Notes under the pieces: model-generated
Told to the model about the DNA's origin: nothing
Database searches by the model: none
What the model saw: the letters and a program-made list of their open reading frames with translations, nothing else
Program-made: the position numbers and the translations under genes
Source of the DNA: Coleofasciculus sp. FACHB-T130
GTDB lineage: Bacteria; Cyanobacteriota; Cyanobacteriia; Cyanobacteriales; FACHB-T130
Length of the DNA: 64,000 nucleotides
Direction of reading: 5' to 3'
Assembly: GCF_014695375.1 (NCBI RefSeq)
Contig: NZ_JACJOG010000059.1
Location: forward strand, 62,001-126,000
Shown here: in pieces, positions 36,521 through 45,117 of the stretch
Layout of the letters: every line of letters starts with the position of its first letter
Numbering within the stretch: the stretch's first letter is position 1

Positions 36521-37834
36521 TTGTCAGTCGTGAAAGCAACCCAATCTTTTTTTCAAGTTTTTCAAAGCCGCAAGATGGCGGCTCTTTTGTTTCTGGGCTT
36601 TGCATCAGGTTTGCCCTTGTTCTTGACGAGTAAGACGTTGCAAGCCTGGATGACAGTCGAGAACGTGAATTTAAGCGCGATTGGGTTGTTCAGCTTGGTA
36701 GGTTTGCCCTACTCACTCAAGTTTATTTGGTCGCCCTTACTCGACCGCTTTGTGCCGCCGTTTCTGGGGCGTCGTCGTGGCTGGCTAGTTCTGACGCAAG
36801 CGGCATTGTTGTTAGCGATCGCAGCAATGGCGCTCCAAAAGCCCTCCCAAGCTTTGCAACTGTTAGCCGTCAATGCTTTATTCATTGCCTTTTTCAGCGC
36901 GACTCAAGACATCGCCGTTGACGCCTATCGCACAGATGTCCTGGAAGAACGGGAAATGGGAGCCGGGGCAGCGATTTTTGTTTTAGGATATCGCGTTGCC
37001 TTGCTGATTACGGGTGGTTTGGCGCTGATTTTAGCGGAAAAATTGTCTTGGCCTACAGTTTACTTGTTGATGTCGCTGTTGATGGCAATTGGGTTCGTGA
37101 GTTCAATTTGGGCACCGGAACCCATACAGCGCGATCGCCCACCCGATTCCTTATCAGAAGCGGTGTCTTTGCCATTTATTGAATTCTTTCAACGCAATGG
37201 TCAGAGCCAAGGATTTTTGATTCTAGTTTTCATTGTTCTCTACAAACTGGGTGACGCGCTCGTTAATAATATGTCCACGCCCTTTTTGTTGGAAAAGACC
37301 GGCTTAAACTTCTCTTCCGCAGAAGTTGGTGCAATTCAGGGCGGCATGGGATTATTGGCAAGCATTGTTGGCGCTCTTTCAGGCGGTGCAATTCTCAGCA
37401 AAATCGGTATTAATCGCTCACTTTGGGTATTTGGTGCTTTGCAAGCAGTGAGTAATTTTGCTTATTTTCTCCTTGCACAAGTCGGGAAAAACTATCAGTT
37501 ACTTGTACTGACTATTAATATTGAAAACTTTTGTGCTGGACTCGGAAATGCCGCTTTTGTAGCCTTTTTGATGAGTCTTTGTAACCAGCGCTTCTCGGCA
37601 ACCCAGTATGCGTTACTCTCCAGCTTGATGGCAGTCAGCCGCGATATTTTAGTTGCCCCAGCGGGTCGAATCGCAGAAGCCACTGGTTGGCCTTCCTTTT
37701 TCCTAATTAGCATCGCCGCTGCCTTGCCTGGATTACTGCTGCTGCCTATTTTTGCTCCCTGGAATCCGCGTTCCGTGCCAGAAATGCCTAGAGAGGTACT
37801 AGATGATGAAGATGATGACTCTCAACAGTTGTAG
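36521..37834 (+). CDS. AmpG-like MFS permease
   Basis: A 437-residue protein with about 12 membrane segments. MAALLFLGFASGLPLFLTSKTLQAW and SLVGLPYSLKFIWSPLLDRF (first cytoplasmic region) plus ATQDIAVDAYRTDVL are characteristic of the AmpG/acetyl-CoA transporter branch of the MFS. E. coli AmpG imports anhydromuropeptides for wall recycling. That substrate is plausible but not shown here. The start is TTG at 36521 (AAGGAG three bases before) or GTG at 36530 (12 bases). The C-terminus is an Asp/Glu-rich tail. Confidence 0.88.
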   Translation: MSVVKATQSFFQVFQSRKMAALLFLGFASGLPLFLTSKTLQAWMTVENVNLSAIGLFSLVGLPYSLKFIWSPLLDRFVPPFLGRRRGWLVLTQAALLLAIAAMALQKPSQALQLLAVNALFIAFFSATQDIAVDAYRTDVLEEREMGAGAAIFVLGYRVALLITGGLALILAEKLSWPTVYLLMSLLMAIGFVSSIWAPEPIQRDRPPDSLSEAVSLPFIEFFQRNGQSQGFLILVFIVLYKLGDALVNNMSTPFLLEKTGLNFSSAEVGAIQGGMGLLASIVGALSGGAILSKIGINRSLWVFGALQAVSNFAYFLLAQVGKNYQLLVLTINIENFCAGLGNAAFVAFLMSLCNQRFSATQYALLSSLMAVSRDILVAPAGRIAEATGWPSFFLISIAAALPGLLLLPIFAPWNPRSVPEMPREVLDDEDDDSQQL

Positions 37835-37891
37835 GATAGAAACAGAGAGCTTAACAAATCTTAAACACAATTCTTAGAAAAGTCTTTCTCT

Positions 37892-38116
37892 ATGGCTATC
37901 TTTCGTCAGTACATTGTTCCATTGATCGTAGTGTTGATCTTTTTTGTGGCGCTGGTGGCAGTTAGCGCCCGCATCTTTTTACCCTCGGACATGGCAGCAC
38001 CCGCACCTATTGAGGAAGTCAATCCTCTTGGGGAACACGCTCAGGCACCGGCATCTGATTTTGGCTTAGAAAGGATGGATTTAGGATTGACCTCCAATCT
38101 AAAATCGATAGTCTAA
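37892..38116 (+). CDS. Small single-span membrane protein
   Basis: A 74-residue protein with one N-terminal membrane helix (YIVPLIVVLIFFVALVAVSA, residues 7-26) and a Pro/Glu-rich soluble tail. No family is recognised. It starts 57 bases after the permease gene, and the acetyltransferase gene begins one base after its stop, so translation is probably coupled. Confidence 0.65.
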   Translation: MAIFRQYIVPLIVVLIFFVALVAVSARIFLPSDMAAPAPIEEVNPLGEHAQAPASDFGLERMDLGLTSNLKSIV

Positions 38117-38117
38117 A

Positions 38118-38657
38118 ATGCCTTGTCCGTTATTGCCGGGGTATCAGCTGCGCGAAGGATCGAGTCTGAATCGAGCAAGTCTCGTGAAATTTATGCAGCT
38201 GACTTACCAGGAGCTTTTTCCAGAACAAAAAGATTTTTCTCATCTAGCGGAAACGGTTGAGCAATACTTTTCTAAAAAAACGCCTTTGTGGTGGGTTGAA
38301 CTAAAGGAAGAAGGAAGAAAAAAGGAAGAAACAGATTCTTCAATTCCTGGCTCATCCGTTCATCCTCCTTCCCAAGTAGCTTGTCTTTGGTTGGGAAATG
38401 CCGTGGATCAGGTGACAGGCGATCGCCATGCCCACATTTTTTTACTCTATGTCTTGCCAGAACACCGCCGACGTGGCATAGGAAAAGCTTTGGTCAATCA
38501 TGCCGAAGACTGGGCGCGGGCAAGAGGCGATCGCCAAATGGGTCTGCAAGTCTTTCAAACCAATCAACCCGCGTTGAATCTTTACCGCAGCCTCGGCTAC
38601 CAAACCCAGTCTTTGTGGATGCTGAAACCGCTGTTTCCTGAGACACCGCAGCCATAA
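38118..38657 (+). CDS. GNAT-family N-acetyltransferase
   Basis: A 179-residue acetyl-CoA-dependent acetyltransferase. The acetyl-CoA site reads LLYVLPEHRRRGIGKALVNHAEDWA (motif A, key RRRGIGKA), followed by GLQVFQTNQPALNLYRSLGYQ (motif B). Residues about 62-85 form a Lys/Glu/Ser low-complexity insert between early strands, encoded by GGAAGAA-like repeats. The substrate is unknown. It starts immediately after the small membrane protein gene. Confidence 0.88.
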   Translation: MPCPLLPGYQLREGSSLNRASLVKFMQLTYQELFPEQKDFSHLAETVEQYFSKKTPLWWVELKEEGRKKEETDSSIPGSSVHPPSQVACLWLGNAVDQVTGDRHAHIFLLYVLPEHRRRGIGKALVNHAEDWARARGDRQMGLQVFQTNQPALNLYRSLGYQTQSLWMLKPLFPETPQP

Positions 38658-38672
38658 GGAAGACCAAGCCAG

Positions 38673-40094
38673 CTATTTTGTTTTGGGTCGTCCAAAACCT
38701 TTTGCCTGTTTCTTCCCTTTGCCCTTAGAAGTTTTTTCCGGTACGGCAGGAACGCTGTGCGTCTTTGGCAATGCCTGAGCTTCAGATGTTACAGCAGGCT
38801 TTGTCTGCATTTGTGGCTCGGCTTCTTCACCAGCATCAGCGGCAACAAACTGTTTCCCACAGTCTTTACAAACATATCTTTGCTTGTTTTTATAGTGCCC
38901 ATTTTTCCGAACCTCAGTAGCGCCGCATTTTGGACAGTTAATCTGAGGTGTTTCTATTGCTTGGGCTTCTGGGACGGCTGCGGGTGCTGATTCTACTGCG
39001 GGTTCGTTCTGGTCGTCTGCTTCTGGTTGCTGGTTGAAAACAGATACCACTGCCTCAAGCGCTGATGCAGCTCTATCTAATAAAGTTGGTTGAGGGGAGT
39101 CTGGTTCATCATTGGGGGCGATCGCTTCCTCCGAAGACTCAGCAGCCGTCTCCTCGTCTGGTTGAACTGACACTGGAGCTTCGGCTGTTGGTGTTTCGGT
39201 TTCGACTTCCGATTCGCTGGGGATCTCTTCGACTGGAACGGATGTAGCCGCTGATATTTCGGCTTCGACTGGAGGTGCTGGTTCTACAGCAGGCTCTTTT
39301 TGGTCGGCATCTGGCTTGTCGAAAACAGATACCACCGCCTGAAGCGCCGCCGCCGCCCTGTCTAATAAAGAGGGTTTTTGGGTATCTTCTGGTTCCTCTA
39401 TCGGCGCGATCGCCTCTGGCGACTCAGCCTCAGCAGCAGTCGTCTCCTCAGTCGGTTGAACTGACACTTCCGGTGCCGCCGTTGGAGTTTCAGATATTGC
39501 TTCTGGAAGGGCGCTGGGCGTCTCCTTGACGGGTTCGGGAATGGGTGCTGCTTCCGTCTCTGGCACTGAACTGGATGATGATTCTACTTCCGGTGCCGCG
39601 ACTGAAGTTTGGGCTTCTGTCTGTGGCACTGAGCTGGATGGTGACTCTACTTCCGGTGCCGCGACATCTGAGGGAGCTGTAGAACTCGCGTCTACTGGCT
39701 GCTCCCAACCAGGTACTGGAGGGGCAGGCTTCCAGTTGGGGTCAGGCTGGGGAATTTTGAATGCTATAATTTCCGGCGGTTGCGATCGCGTTGGTTTGGC
39801 AGCAGTCAGTCGGCTGATGCGATCGCCGAGATTTTCCGCGATCGCATAGGTCACGGGAAGCACCGTCGGTTTCGAGACTGCCTCTCGCACCAAGCCGCTA
39901 ACGTGTTCGGACGGATCGAGGGCAGGTTGAGGGGCAGGTTGAGGGGCAGGTTGAGGGGTAGATAGCACTGACGGTGATAAATTGACCTGCGGCAATGGCA
40001 TCACCGGCTGCTGAGATTGGTGGGTAGGTCCCAAGGCGGGAACGAATCGAATGGAACGAACCATCCGGCGATATGGCTCTAGGTGGTCTGTCAC
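38673..40094 (-). CDS. Disordered repeat protein with a C-terminal IS1/InsA-type zinc ribbon
   Basis: I start at GTG 40094, which follows GGGGGAG (frame extends to 40121 without a ribosome site). Most of the 473 residues are Pro/Glu/Ala/Ser-rich and likely disordered. They include two copies of a block of about 60 residues (around LLDRAAAALQAVVSVF and LLDRAASALEAVVSVF) and two copies of VAAPEVES-SSSVP. Near residue 390, CPKCGATEVRKNGHYKNKQRYVCKDCGKQF (four Cys) matches the zinc ribbon that opens IS1 InsA transposition proteins. A basic tail rich in Lys follows. It is probably a domesticated DNA- or RNA-binding module. Confidence 0.75.
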   Translation of the reverse strand: MTDHLEPYRRMVRSIRFVPALGPTHQSQQPVMPLPQVNLSPSVLSTPQPAPQPAPQPALDPSEHVSGLVREAVSKPTVLPVTYAIAENLGDRISRLTAAKPTRSQPPEIIAFKIPQPDPNWKPAPPVPGWEQPVDASSTAPSDVAAPEVESPSSSVPQTEAQTSVAAPEVESSSSSVPETEAAPIPEPVKETPSALPEAISETPTAAPEVSVQPTEETTAAEAESPEAIAPIEEPEDTQKPSLLDRAAAALQAVVSVFDKPDADQKEPAVEPAPPVEAEISAATSVPVEEIPSESEVETETPTAEAPVSVQPDEETAAESSEEAIAPNDEPDSPQPTLLDRAASALEAVVSVFNQQPEADDQNEPAVESAPAAVPEAQAIETPQINCPKCGATEVRKNGHYKNKQRYVCKDCGKQFVAADAGEEAEPQMQTKPAVTSEAQALPKTHSVPAVPEKTSKGKGKKQAKGFGRPKTK

Positions 40095-40280
40095 ATTACT
40101 CCCCCTGTTATCAAGGATCACAATAGAAGGCTCTTGGTGTCGTGTACTATACCAAATTCAACTTTTTGATCGGGTCTAGCAACTCATAATGTTAGTTTTC
40201 TTAACTTTCGTGCCTCTCTCAAGCAGGCATTGCCAGTAGAGACTAGAGGAATGGGAGCGGTAGTGGTACTTTATTCAAAT

Positions 40281-41045
40281 ATGTATGACGACGATGACGA
40301 TTTGAGCTTACTCGATCCAGAGATAGAGCTAGAAAGCCCTCTGGATCAAATAGAGCCGCTTGATGCCGACGCAGAGAGCCAACCTAAACCAGATCCAGAT
40401 GCGATGCTGGCACTGTTAACGGCTCCTGGAACGCAGCAACGGATGCTAGCAGCACGAGCTTTCTGCGAACTCCAGGATGAACGAGCGATTCCTCATTTAA
40501 TTCACTTGCTGAGTGACCCCTGCCCGTTGCTGCGGGTGAGTGCGGCTTATGGGCTGGGACGCAATCCCAGTTCTACAGCCGTAGTACCGTTGATAACCCA
40601 GCTCAACAACGATTGGAATGGATACGTTCGCAAAGGTGTTGTTTGGGCTTTGGGAAACTGCCGCGATCGCCGCTCGTTAGAACCCCTCACCGACGCCTTA
40701 AAAACCGATATTTCTGCCGTGCGTCTGTGGGCAGCCAGTGGGTTAGCTCAAATGGCTGAACTGGGCTACGAAGCCATTGTGGCATCAATTCCACCCCTGA
40801 TTGAAGCTCTAAGGCAAGACCCAATCGCCGCAGTCCGTAGCAACTGTGCCTGGTCGTTAGGACAACTCTGCCGCGAAATGCCTTCTAATGCCGTCTACGC
40901 CGGTGCCATTGATGGATTAATTGAGGCATTCGCAGAGGATGAAGAGATGGGTGTCCGAGAAGATGCAAAAGCTGCGCTTTTGAGAGTTGGCGATCCCAGA
41001 GGTCTTCAGCTGATTGAAACCTTAGAACAGGAAGGACTCGTGTAA
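40281..41045 (+). CDS. HEAT-repeat protein (PBS-lyase-like repeats)
   Basis: About five HEAT/PBS-lyase repeats are visible: AIPHLIHLLSDPCPLLRVSAAYGLG, then PLITQLNNDWNGYVRKGVVWALGN, PLTDALKTDISAVRLWAASGLAQ, PPLIEALRQDPIAAVRSNCAWSLGQ and a last VREDAKAALLRVGD. Such proteins are scaffolds. Some act as phycobilin lyases, but the E/F lyase features are not clear here. I chose ATG 40281 (MYDDDDDLSLLD), the N-terminus I recall for cyanobacterial homologs. The frame extends to TTG 40230 and includes ATG 40251 in between. Confidence 0.8.
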   Translation: MYDDDDDLSLLDPEIELESPLDQIEPLDADAESQPKPDPDAMLALLTAPGTQQRMLAARAFCELQDERAIPHLIHLLSDPCPLLRVSAAYGLGRNPSSTAVVPLITQLNNDWNGYVRKGVVWALGNCRDRRSLEPLTDALKTDISAVRLWAASGLAQMAELGYEAIVASIPPLIEALRQDPIAAVRSNCAWSLGQLCREMPSNAVYAGAIDGLIEAFAEDEEMGVREDAKAALLRVGDPRGLQLIETLEQEGLV

Positions 41046-41055
41046 ACCGACAAAA

Positions 41056-41763
41056 TTAGGCTGGAGAACTGCGGATTTCATCTAACTTTGCCCGTACTGC
41101 TTGAATATCCTGCCACATTAACCATTTGGGACTACCCGCTTCGCGGGCAGGATTCCGCAGCAGGTAGGCTGGATGGAGAATCGGCATACACAGGCGTCCT
41201 TCCCACTCCATCCAAGTGCCGCGAATTTTAGTAATGCCTCTTTTATCGCCAGTCAATCCTTTCACTGCTGTAGCGCCCGTTAATAGGATAATTTTCGGGT
41301 CTACCATGCGGATCTGTTCCAACAGATAGGGTTTGCAAGCGGCGATTTCATCGGGGGTGGGAACCCGATTGGCAGGGGGACGGCACTTATTAATATTGGC
41401 GATGTAGACGTCCTGTTCGGTATTTAGCTGTACCGAAGCGAGTATTTTCTCTAGCAACTGTCCCGCTTTACCGACAAATGGCAAGCCAGTTTCGTCTTCA
41501 TTTTGACCGGGCGCTTCCCCCACAATCATAATGGGTGCCTGGAGATTGCCGCGTCCAACTACAGCGTTTGTGCGGGTTTCGCCCAACTGACAGCGATAGC
41601 ACTGGTTGCAATGCTCAGCCATCTGAGCCATTGTTTGATAGGTGCCAGCAGGAATGGGAATTTTGGCACTTGTCGGAATCAGTTCTAGTGCTTGAGGCTG
41701 GGCTGTGGTAGATTCGCTAATCCCTGAGGTGTCAAAAAGGCTGAGTTGGTCTTCGCTTGGCAT
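41056..41763 (-). CDS. Family 4 uracil-DNA glycosylase (iron-sulfur type)
   Basis: It removes uracil from DNA to start base excision repair. Four Cys in CNQCYRC, NKCRPP and the ACKPYL region match the 4Fe-4S ligands of family 4 UDGs. GEAPGQNEDETGLPFVG is motif A and HPAYLLRNP motif B. I chose ATG 41763, giving 235 residues. The frame extends to GTG 41817. The divergent upstream region contains a perfect 19-bp hairpin. Confidence 0.9.
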   Translation of the reverse strand: MPSEDQLSLFDTSGISESTTAQPQALELIPTSAKIPIPAGTYQTMAQMAEHCNQCYRCQLGETRTNAVVGRGNLQAPIMIVGEAPGQNEDETGLPFVGKAGQLLEKILASVQLNTEQDVYIANINKCRPPANRVPTPDEIAACKPYLLEQIRMVDPKIILLTGATAVKGLTGDKRGITKIRGTWMEWEGRLCMPILHPAYLLRNPAREAGSPKWLMWQDIQAVRAKLDEIRSSPA

Positions 41764-41819
41764 GAATTTGGCGGATAGTCTATGGTTTTTCCGAAATAAT
41801 CCTAACAATATTGACACTC

Positions 41820-41863
41820 CGCTGACCTAAGTCGGAAGCTCACTCTTCCGACTTAGGTCAGCG
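41820..41863. repeat. Perfect 19-bp inverted repeat
   Basis: Arms 41820-41838 and 41845-41863 are exact complements around a 6-base loop. It lies 57 bases upstream of the uracil-DNA glycosylase start, in a divergent gene gap where a terminator is not expected. Confidence 0.75.
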
Positions 41864-42025
41864 TGAGGCTTAGGTTCTCTGAGCTTCCGGTTACTCTTAG
41901 GCTGAAGGTGGGTTCACACTTGCCCTTTGATAGTTCATACTTTGGATGGACTCTCGATTTCTGCCTTATCTGGCGAAAATCAGCCATTATAGAGGCGAGC
42001 GCACTGCCAACTTCTGGAGGGTGCC

Positions 42026-42742
42026 ATGTCATCAGCCCCAATTTTCCGCGATCGCATTACTGCTGGCGAGCAGCTAGCTCAGCCTATTCTGGCAGAGATT
42101 AAGCAGCTCCAGGCTCAAGGTTTGAGCGTTCAGCCTATCGTTTATGCACTGCCTCGCGGCGGTATTCCGGTGGCTGTGCCGGTAGCACGCTGTCTGGGTT
42201 GCCCGGTGGATATCGTTGTCGCTAAAAAAATTACCCGTCCTGAAAATCCAGAACTGGCGATTGGTGCCGTCACGTCAGATGGGCACGTTATCTGGTACCA
42301 GGCAAAGCGATCGCGGAAAGATCCCGAAAATAATCAGCTACGGGAAGCGGCGTTGCACCAAGCCCAAGAAAAAGCTGCGGCGCTCTACAGTCAGCTTTCT
42401 CCTAGCTGCTTGTCCGTGAATCCTCGCGGTGCGATCGCTATTTTGATTGACGATGGCATTGCTACCGGCATGACAATGGCAGCCGCCGCTTACGCTTTGA
42501 AAGCCCAAGAACCTGCTGCGGTTTGGGTTTGTAGTCCGGTGGCACCGATAGGATTAGGCGATTGGCTATTATCTTGGAGCGATCGCGTGATTATCCTCCA
42601 AACACCCGATCCTTTCCTCAGTGTCAGTCGCTTCTATGAGGCATTTCCCCAAGTTGAGACACAAGAAGCGATCGCTGACTTACAACAGCACAATCAGCAG
42701 ATTTTTCCCGAAACTCCTCCAGATGCACCTCTAAGCAGATAG
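42026..42742 (+). CDS. Phosphoribosyltransferase family protein
   Basis: A type I PRTase fold of 238 residues. YALPRGGIPVAVPVA is the PPi-loop region and AILIDDGIATGMTM the PRPP-binding signature with its acidic pair. DIVVAKKITRPENPELAIGAV is typical of the stand-alone predicted PRTases often found with erythromycin esterase or dienelactone hydrolase domains. The nucleobase specificity cannot be assigned. It starts with ATG after a GGAGGG. Confidence 0.88.
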   Translation: MSSAPIFRDRITAGEQLAQPILAEIKQLQAQGLSVQPIVYALPRGGIPVAVPVARCLGCPVDIVVAKKITRPENPELAIGAVTSDGHVIWYQAKRSRKDPENNQLREAALHQAQEKAAALYSQLSPSCLSVNPRGAIAILIDDGIATGMTMAAAAYALKAQEPAAVWVCSPVAPIGLGDWLLSWSDRVIILQTPDPFLSVSRFYEAFPQVETQEAIADLQQHNQQIFPETPPDAPLSR

Positions 42743-42824
42743 CCAAACTGTTTAATTTTGATTATCTTAGCTAGTAGTCCTAGATTGATTTTTTTATTAA
42801 CGATTCACTAACAGTTAGTCGTTA

Positions 42825-43154
42825 ATGGCTCTTTTAAAAAATAACAACCGATCGATGAGACCTATACAATTTTGGTGGCGCACTTTAGTTTTTTCTAGCC
42901 AGTACAATCCACCTTGGTTCGTTGAGTTGCTGATGACCGGGTTAGCTATCGGCTTGCTGATGAGCTGGGAAATTACCAAAGACTGGCCTTATCTGCTTTT
43001 AAGTTCAAGCTATGCCATTGGAGCTGCCATGTCAATGTGGGTACGCGAAACTCTCATGCCCTCGCCCCATTTGCGCGTGATGCAGATTCTCGCCATCCTG
43101 TTACTAATCTATAGTTTTTGTAGCTTTTCTGACTTAGCCGTTTACCTCAAGTAA
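42825..43154 (+). CDS. Hypothetical three-span membrane protein
   Basis: A 109-residue protein with hydrophobic segments at about 34-48, 56-70 and 87-105. No family is recognised. The start could be ATG 42825 or ATG 42855 (MRPIQFWW). It is separated from the phosphoribosyltransferase gene by 82 bases on the same strand and may be cotranscribed. Confidence 0.6.
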   Translation: MALLKNNNRSMRPIQFWWRTLVFSSQYNPPWFVELLMTGLAIGLLMSWEITKDWPYLLLSSSYAIGAAMSMWVRETLMPSPHLRVMQILAILLLIYSFCSFSDLAVYLK

Positions 43155-43268
43155 TCCTGTTTCAAATTTAGATTTCAAAATCTAATTTCACACACTATTG
43201 GATAATTTTAAATCATGCAAATTTAAAATTATCAAGCGATACCTTTTCTTCAAAAATAAGTAAAAATT

Positions 43269-43646
43269 TTAACAAATAGCAAATACTTGGTGAAGAATTA
43301 ACCGATTTCCTATGGGATCGTAAGCATAGACTTCTCTGCCATGAGAAGCGATAAAAATTTCTCCTGGGGGTGGGTATCCGAGGGCAGTTAGGTGAGAAAT
43401 TGCCCCTTCTAAGTCAGTCACTTCTAAACACAAGCTCATTCCACTTTTAGCTGATTCAAACTCTGATAAGTGCGTTTCTTTAGATCTGAAAATTCCTAAG
43501 CGAAATCCAGGCAACTGAAATTCAGCGTAAATATTCGGGATGTAGGGATTTGGGTTTTGGTTGAGCAGATTGGTATAGAAAAGCACTAGAACTTCAAGGT
43601 CAACGGTTGCTAAAGTGACGAGTGCGGCGGTGCATTGGAAAAGCAT
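43269..43646 (-). CDS. VOC (glyoxalase/dioxygenase) superfamily protein
   Basis: A 125-residue single-module VOC protein. ALVTLATVDLEVLVLFYTNLL is the first strand-helix, FRLGIF the second strand, SLCLEVTDLEGAISHL the second half, and YAYDPIGNRLILHQ the closing metal-ligand strand. Metal-binding positions are only partly visible. VOC members include glyoxalase I, fosfomycin resistance proteins and bleomycin-binding proteins. The specific role is not deducible. Confidence 0.78.
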   Translation of the reverse strand: MLFQCTAALVTLATVDLEVLVLFYTNLLNQNPNPYIPNIYAEFQLPGFRLGIFRSKETHLSEFESAKSGMSLCLEVTDLEGAISHLTALGYPPPGEIFIASHGREVYAYDPIGNRLILHQVFAIC

Positions 43647-43793
43647 ATTTGTTAGGAATCACCTGAAAAAAAGGTTAAGCCTTAATAAATTGGATTTTTA
43701 AGAGAAGTGAATAACCTATCTAGAGACGGGTGAAATACACTAACAAAAATATTAATTCTAGGAAGAAATAAAAGAAATCAGCAGGGTCAGTTC

Positions 43794-44912
43794 ATGCCAG
43801 ATGCACATGATGATACCGCAGCCCAGAATCGTCGCCAAGAGATTCTGAACTGGAAGCGCAGGCAGTTTCTGCAACGACTCGGCGTTTTGGGAGCCGGAGT
43901 AGCGATCGCCGATCGGATTTTGCTACACCCACACCAACAAGTCAAGGCTGAAACGAATCTATCGCCAACTTCCCAGGGGATGCCCATCAAAGCAGGCGAG
44001 ATTCCCCGCCGAGAACTCGGACGCACTGGCGTAGAAGTTTCCGCGCTGACACTCGGCGGCTTTCACTTGGGAGTTCCAAACGAACCCGAAGCAATCCGGA
44101 TTGTTCAAGAAGCGCTGGATGCGGGTGTCACTTTTATGGACAACGCCTGGGAATATAACGAAGGCGTCAGCGAACAACGGCTGGGGAAGGCGCTGCAAGG
44201 GCGGCGGGATAAAGCTTTTGTGATGACCAAAGTTTGTACCCACGGACGCGATCGCAAAGTCGCCATGCAGCAACTAGAGCAATCTTTGCGGCGTCTGAAG
44301 ACGGATTATATCGACTTATGGCAAGTTCACGAAGTTGTTTACGACAACGACCCGGAAAGGCATTTCGCCAAAGGGGGTGTTATCGAGGCTTTAGATGAAG
44401 CCAAGCAGCAGGGTAAAGTTCGGTTTGTCGGCTTCACAGGTCACAAAGATCCGGCAATTCACCTGAAAATGCTTTCCTATGATTACCCCTTTGATACGGT
44501 GCAACTGCCGCTAAATTGTTTTGACGCCAGCTTTCGCAGCTTTGAGAAACAAGTTCTCCCAGAACTCAACAAGCGCGGGATTGCCGCCATTGGCATGAAA
44601 AGTCTCGGCGGTGAGGGCGAACCGATTAAAGCAGGCGTTGTCACCGTTCAAGAAGCGTTACGCTATGCCATGAGTCTTCCCGTGGCGACGACAGTGAGTG
44701 GGATTGACTCGCTACAAGTGCTGCGCCAGAACTTGAATATTGCCAGGGGTTTCACGCCGATGACTCCAGAGGAAATGCAAGCAGTGCGATCGCGTTATGC
44801 AACCTATGCTGCTGATGGGCGCTTTGAACTTTACAAAACATCAAAGAAGTACGACGGACCACCGGGTAGAGAACAGCACGGATTTCCACCAAAAGAGCAA
44901 GTTGAAACTTGA
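43794..44912 (+). CDS. Aldo/keto reductase with Tat-type signal peptide
   Basis: The N-terminus KRRQFLQRLGVLGAGVAIADRI (residues 21-42) is a twin-arginine signal ending in a hydrophobic stretch, so the protein is probably exported folded with its NADP cofactor. The aldo/keto reductase domain begins at RRELGRTGVEVSALTLGG. Catalytic positions are Asp in FMDNAW, Tyr in WEYNEG, Lys in MTKVCTHG and His in QVHEV. Cytoplasmic AKRs are the norm, so an exported one is less usual. The substrate is unknown. Confidence 0.88.
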   Translation: MPDAHDDTAAQNRRQEILNWKRRQFLQRLGVLGAGVAIADRILLHPHQQVKAETNLSPTSQGMPIKAGEIPRRELGRTGVEVSALTLGGFHLGVPNEPEAIRIVQEALDAGVTFMDNAWEYNEGVSEQRLGKALQGRRDKAFVMTKVCTHGRDRKVAMQQLEQSLRRLKTDYIDLWQVHEVVYDNDPERHFAKGGVIEALDEAKQQGKVRFVGFTGHKDPAIHLKMLSYDYPFDTVQLPLNCFDASFRSFEKQVLPELNKRGIAAIGMKSLGGEGEPIKAGVVTVQEALRYAMSLPVATTVSGIDSLQVLRQNLNIARGFTPMTPEEMQAVRSRYATYAADGRFELYKTSKKYDGPPGREQHGFPPKEQVET

Positions 44913-45117
44913 AGCGGTACGCTAGCTTTTAAGGATAGTTCTCTCGTTGATTAAAGACGGGTGGTAATTGGAATTGGAGTGATGAGTTTTGAATAAAGCA
45001 TTTTAAACTCAAAACTCAGAATTAAACAGGCGCTACTCTAACAAAACTTTTGATTGATTACCCCTCTTCCCTGCATCAGTACTGCCCACCAAAACTCAAG
45101 TTTTTAGGAAAACGGCT

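Noticed and set aside
38673-40094. Intact IS1 element
   Set aside because: Only the zinc ribbon resembles InsA. There is no InsB, no terminal inverted repeats and no target duplication.
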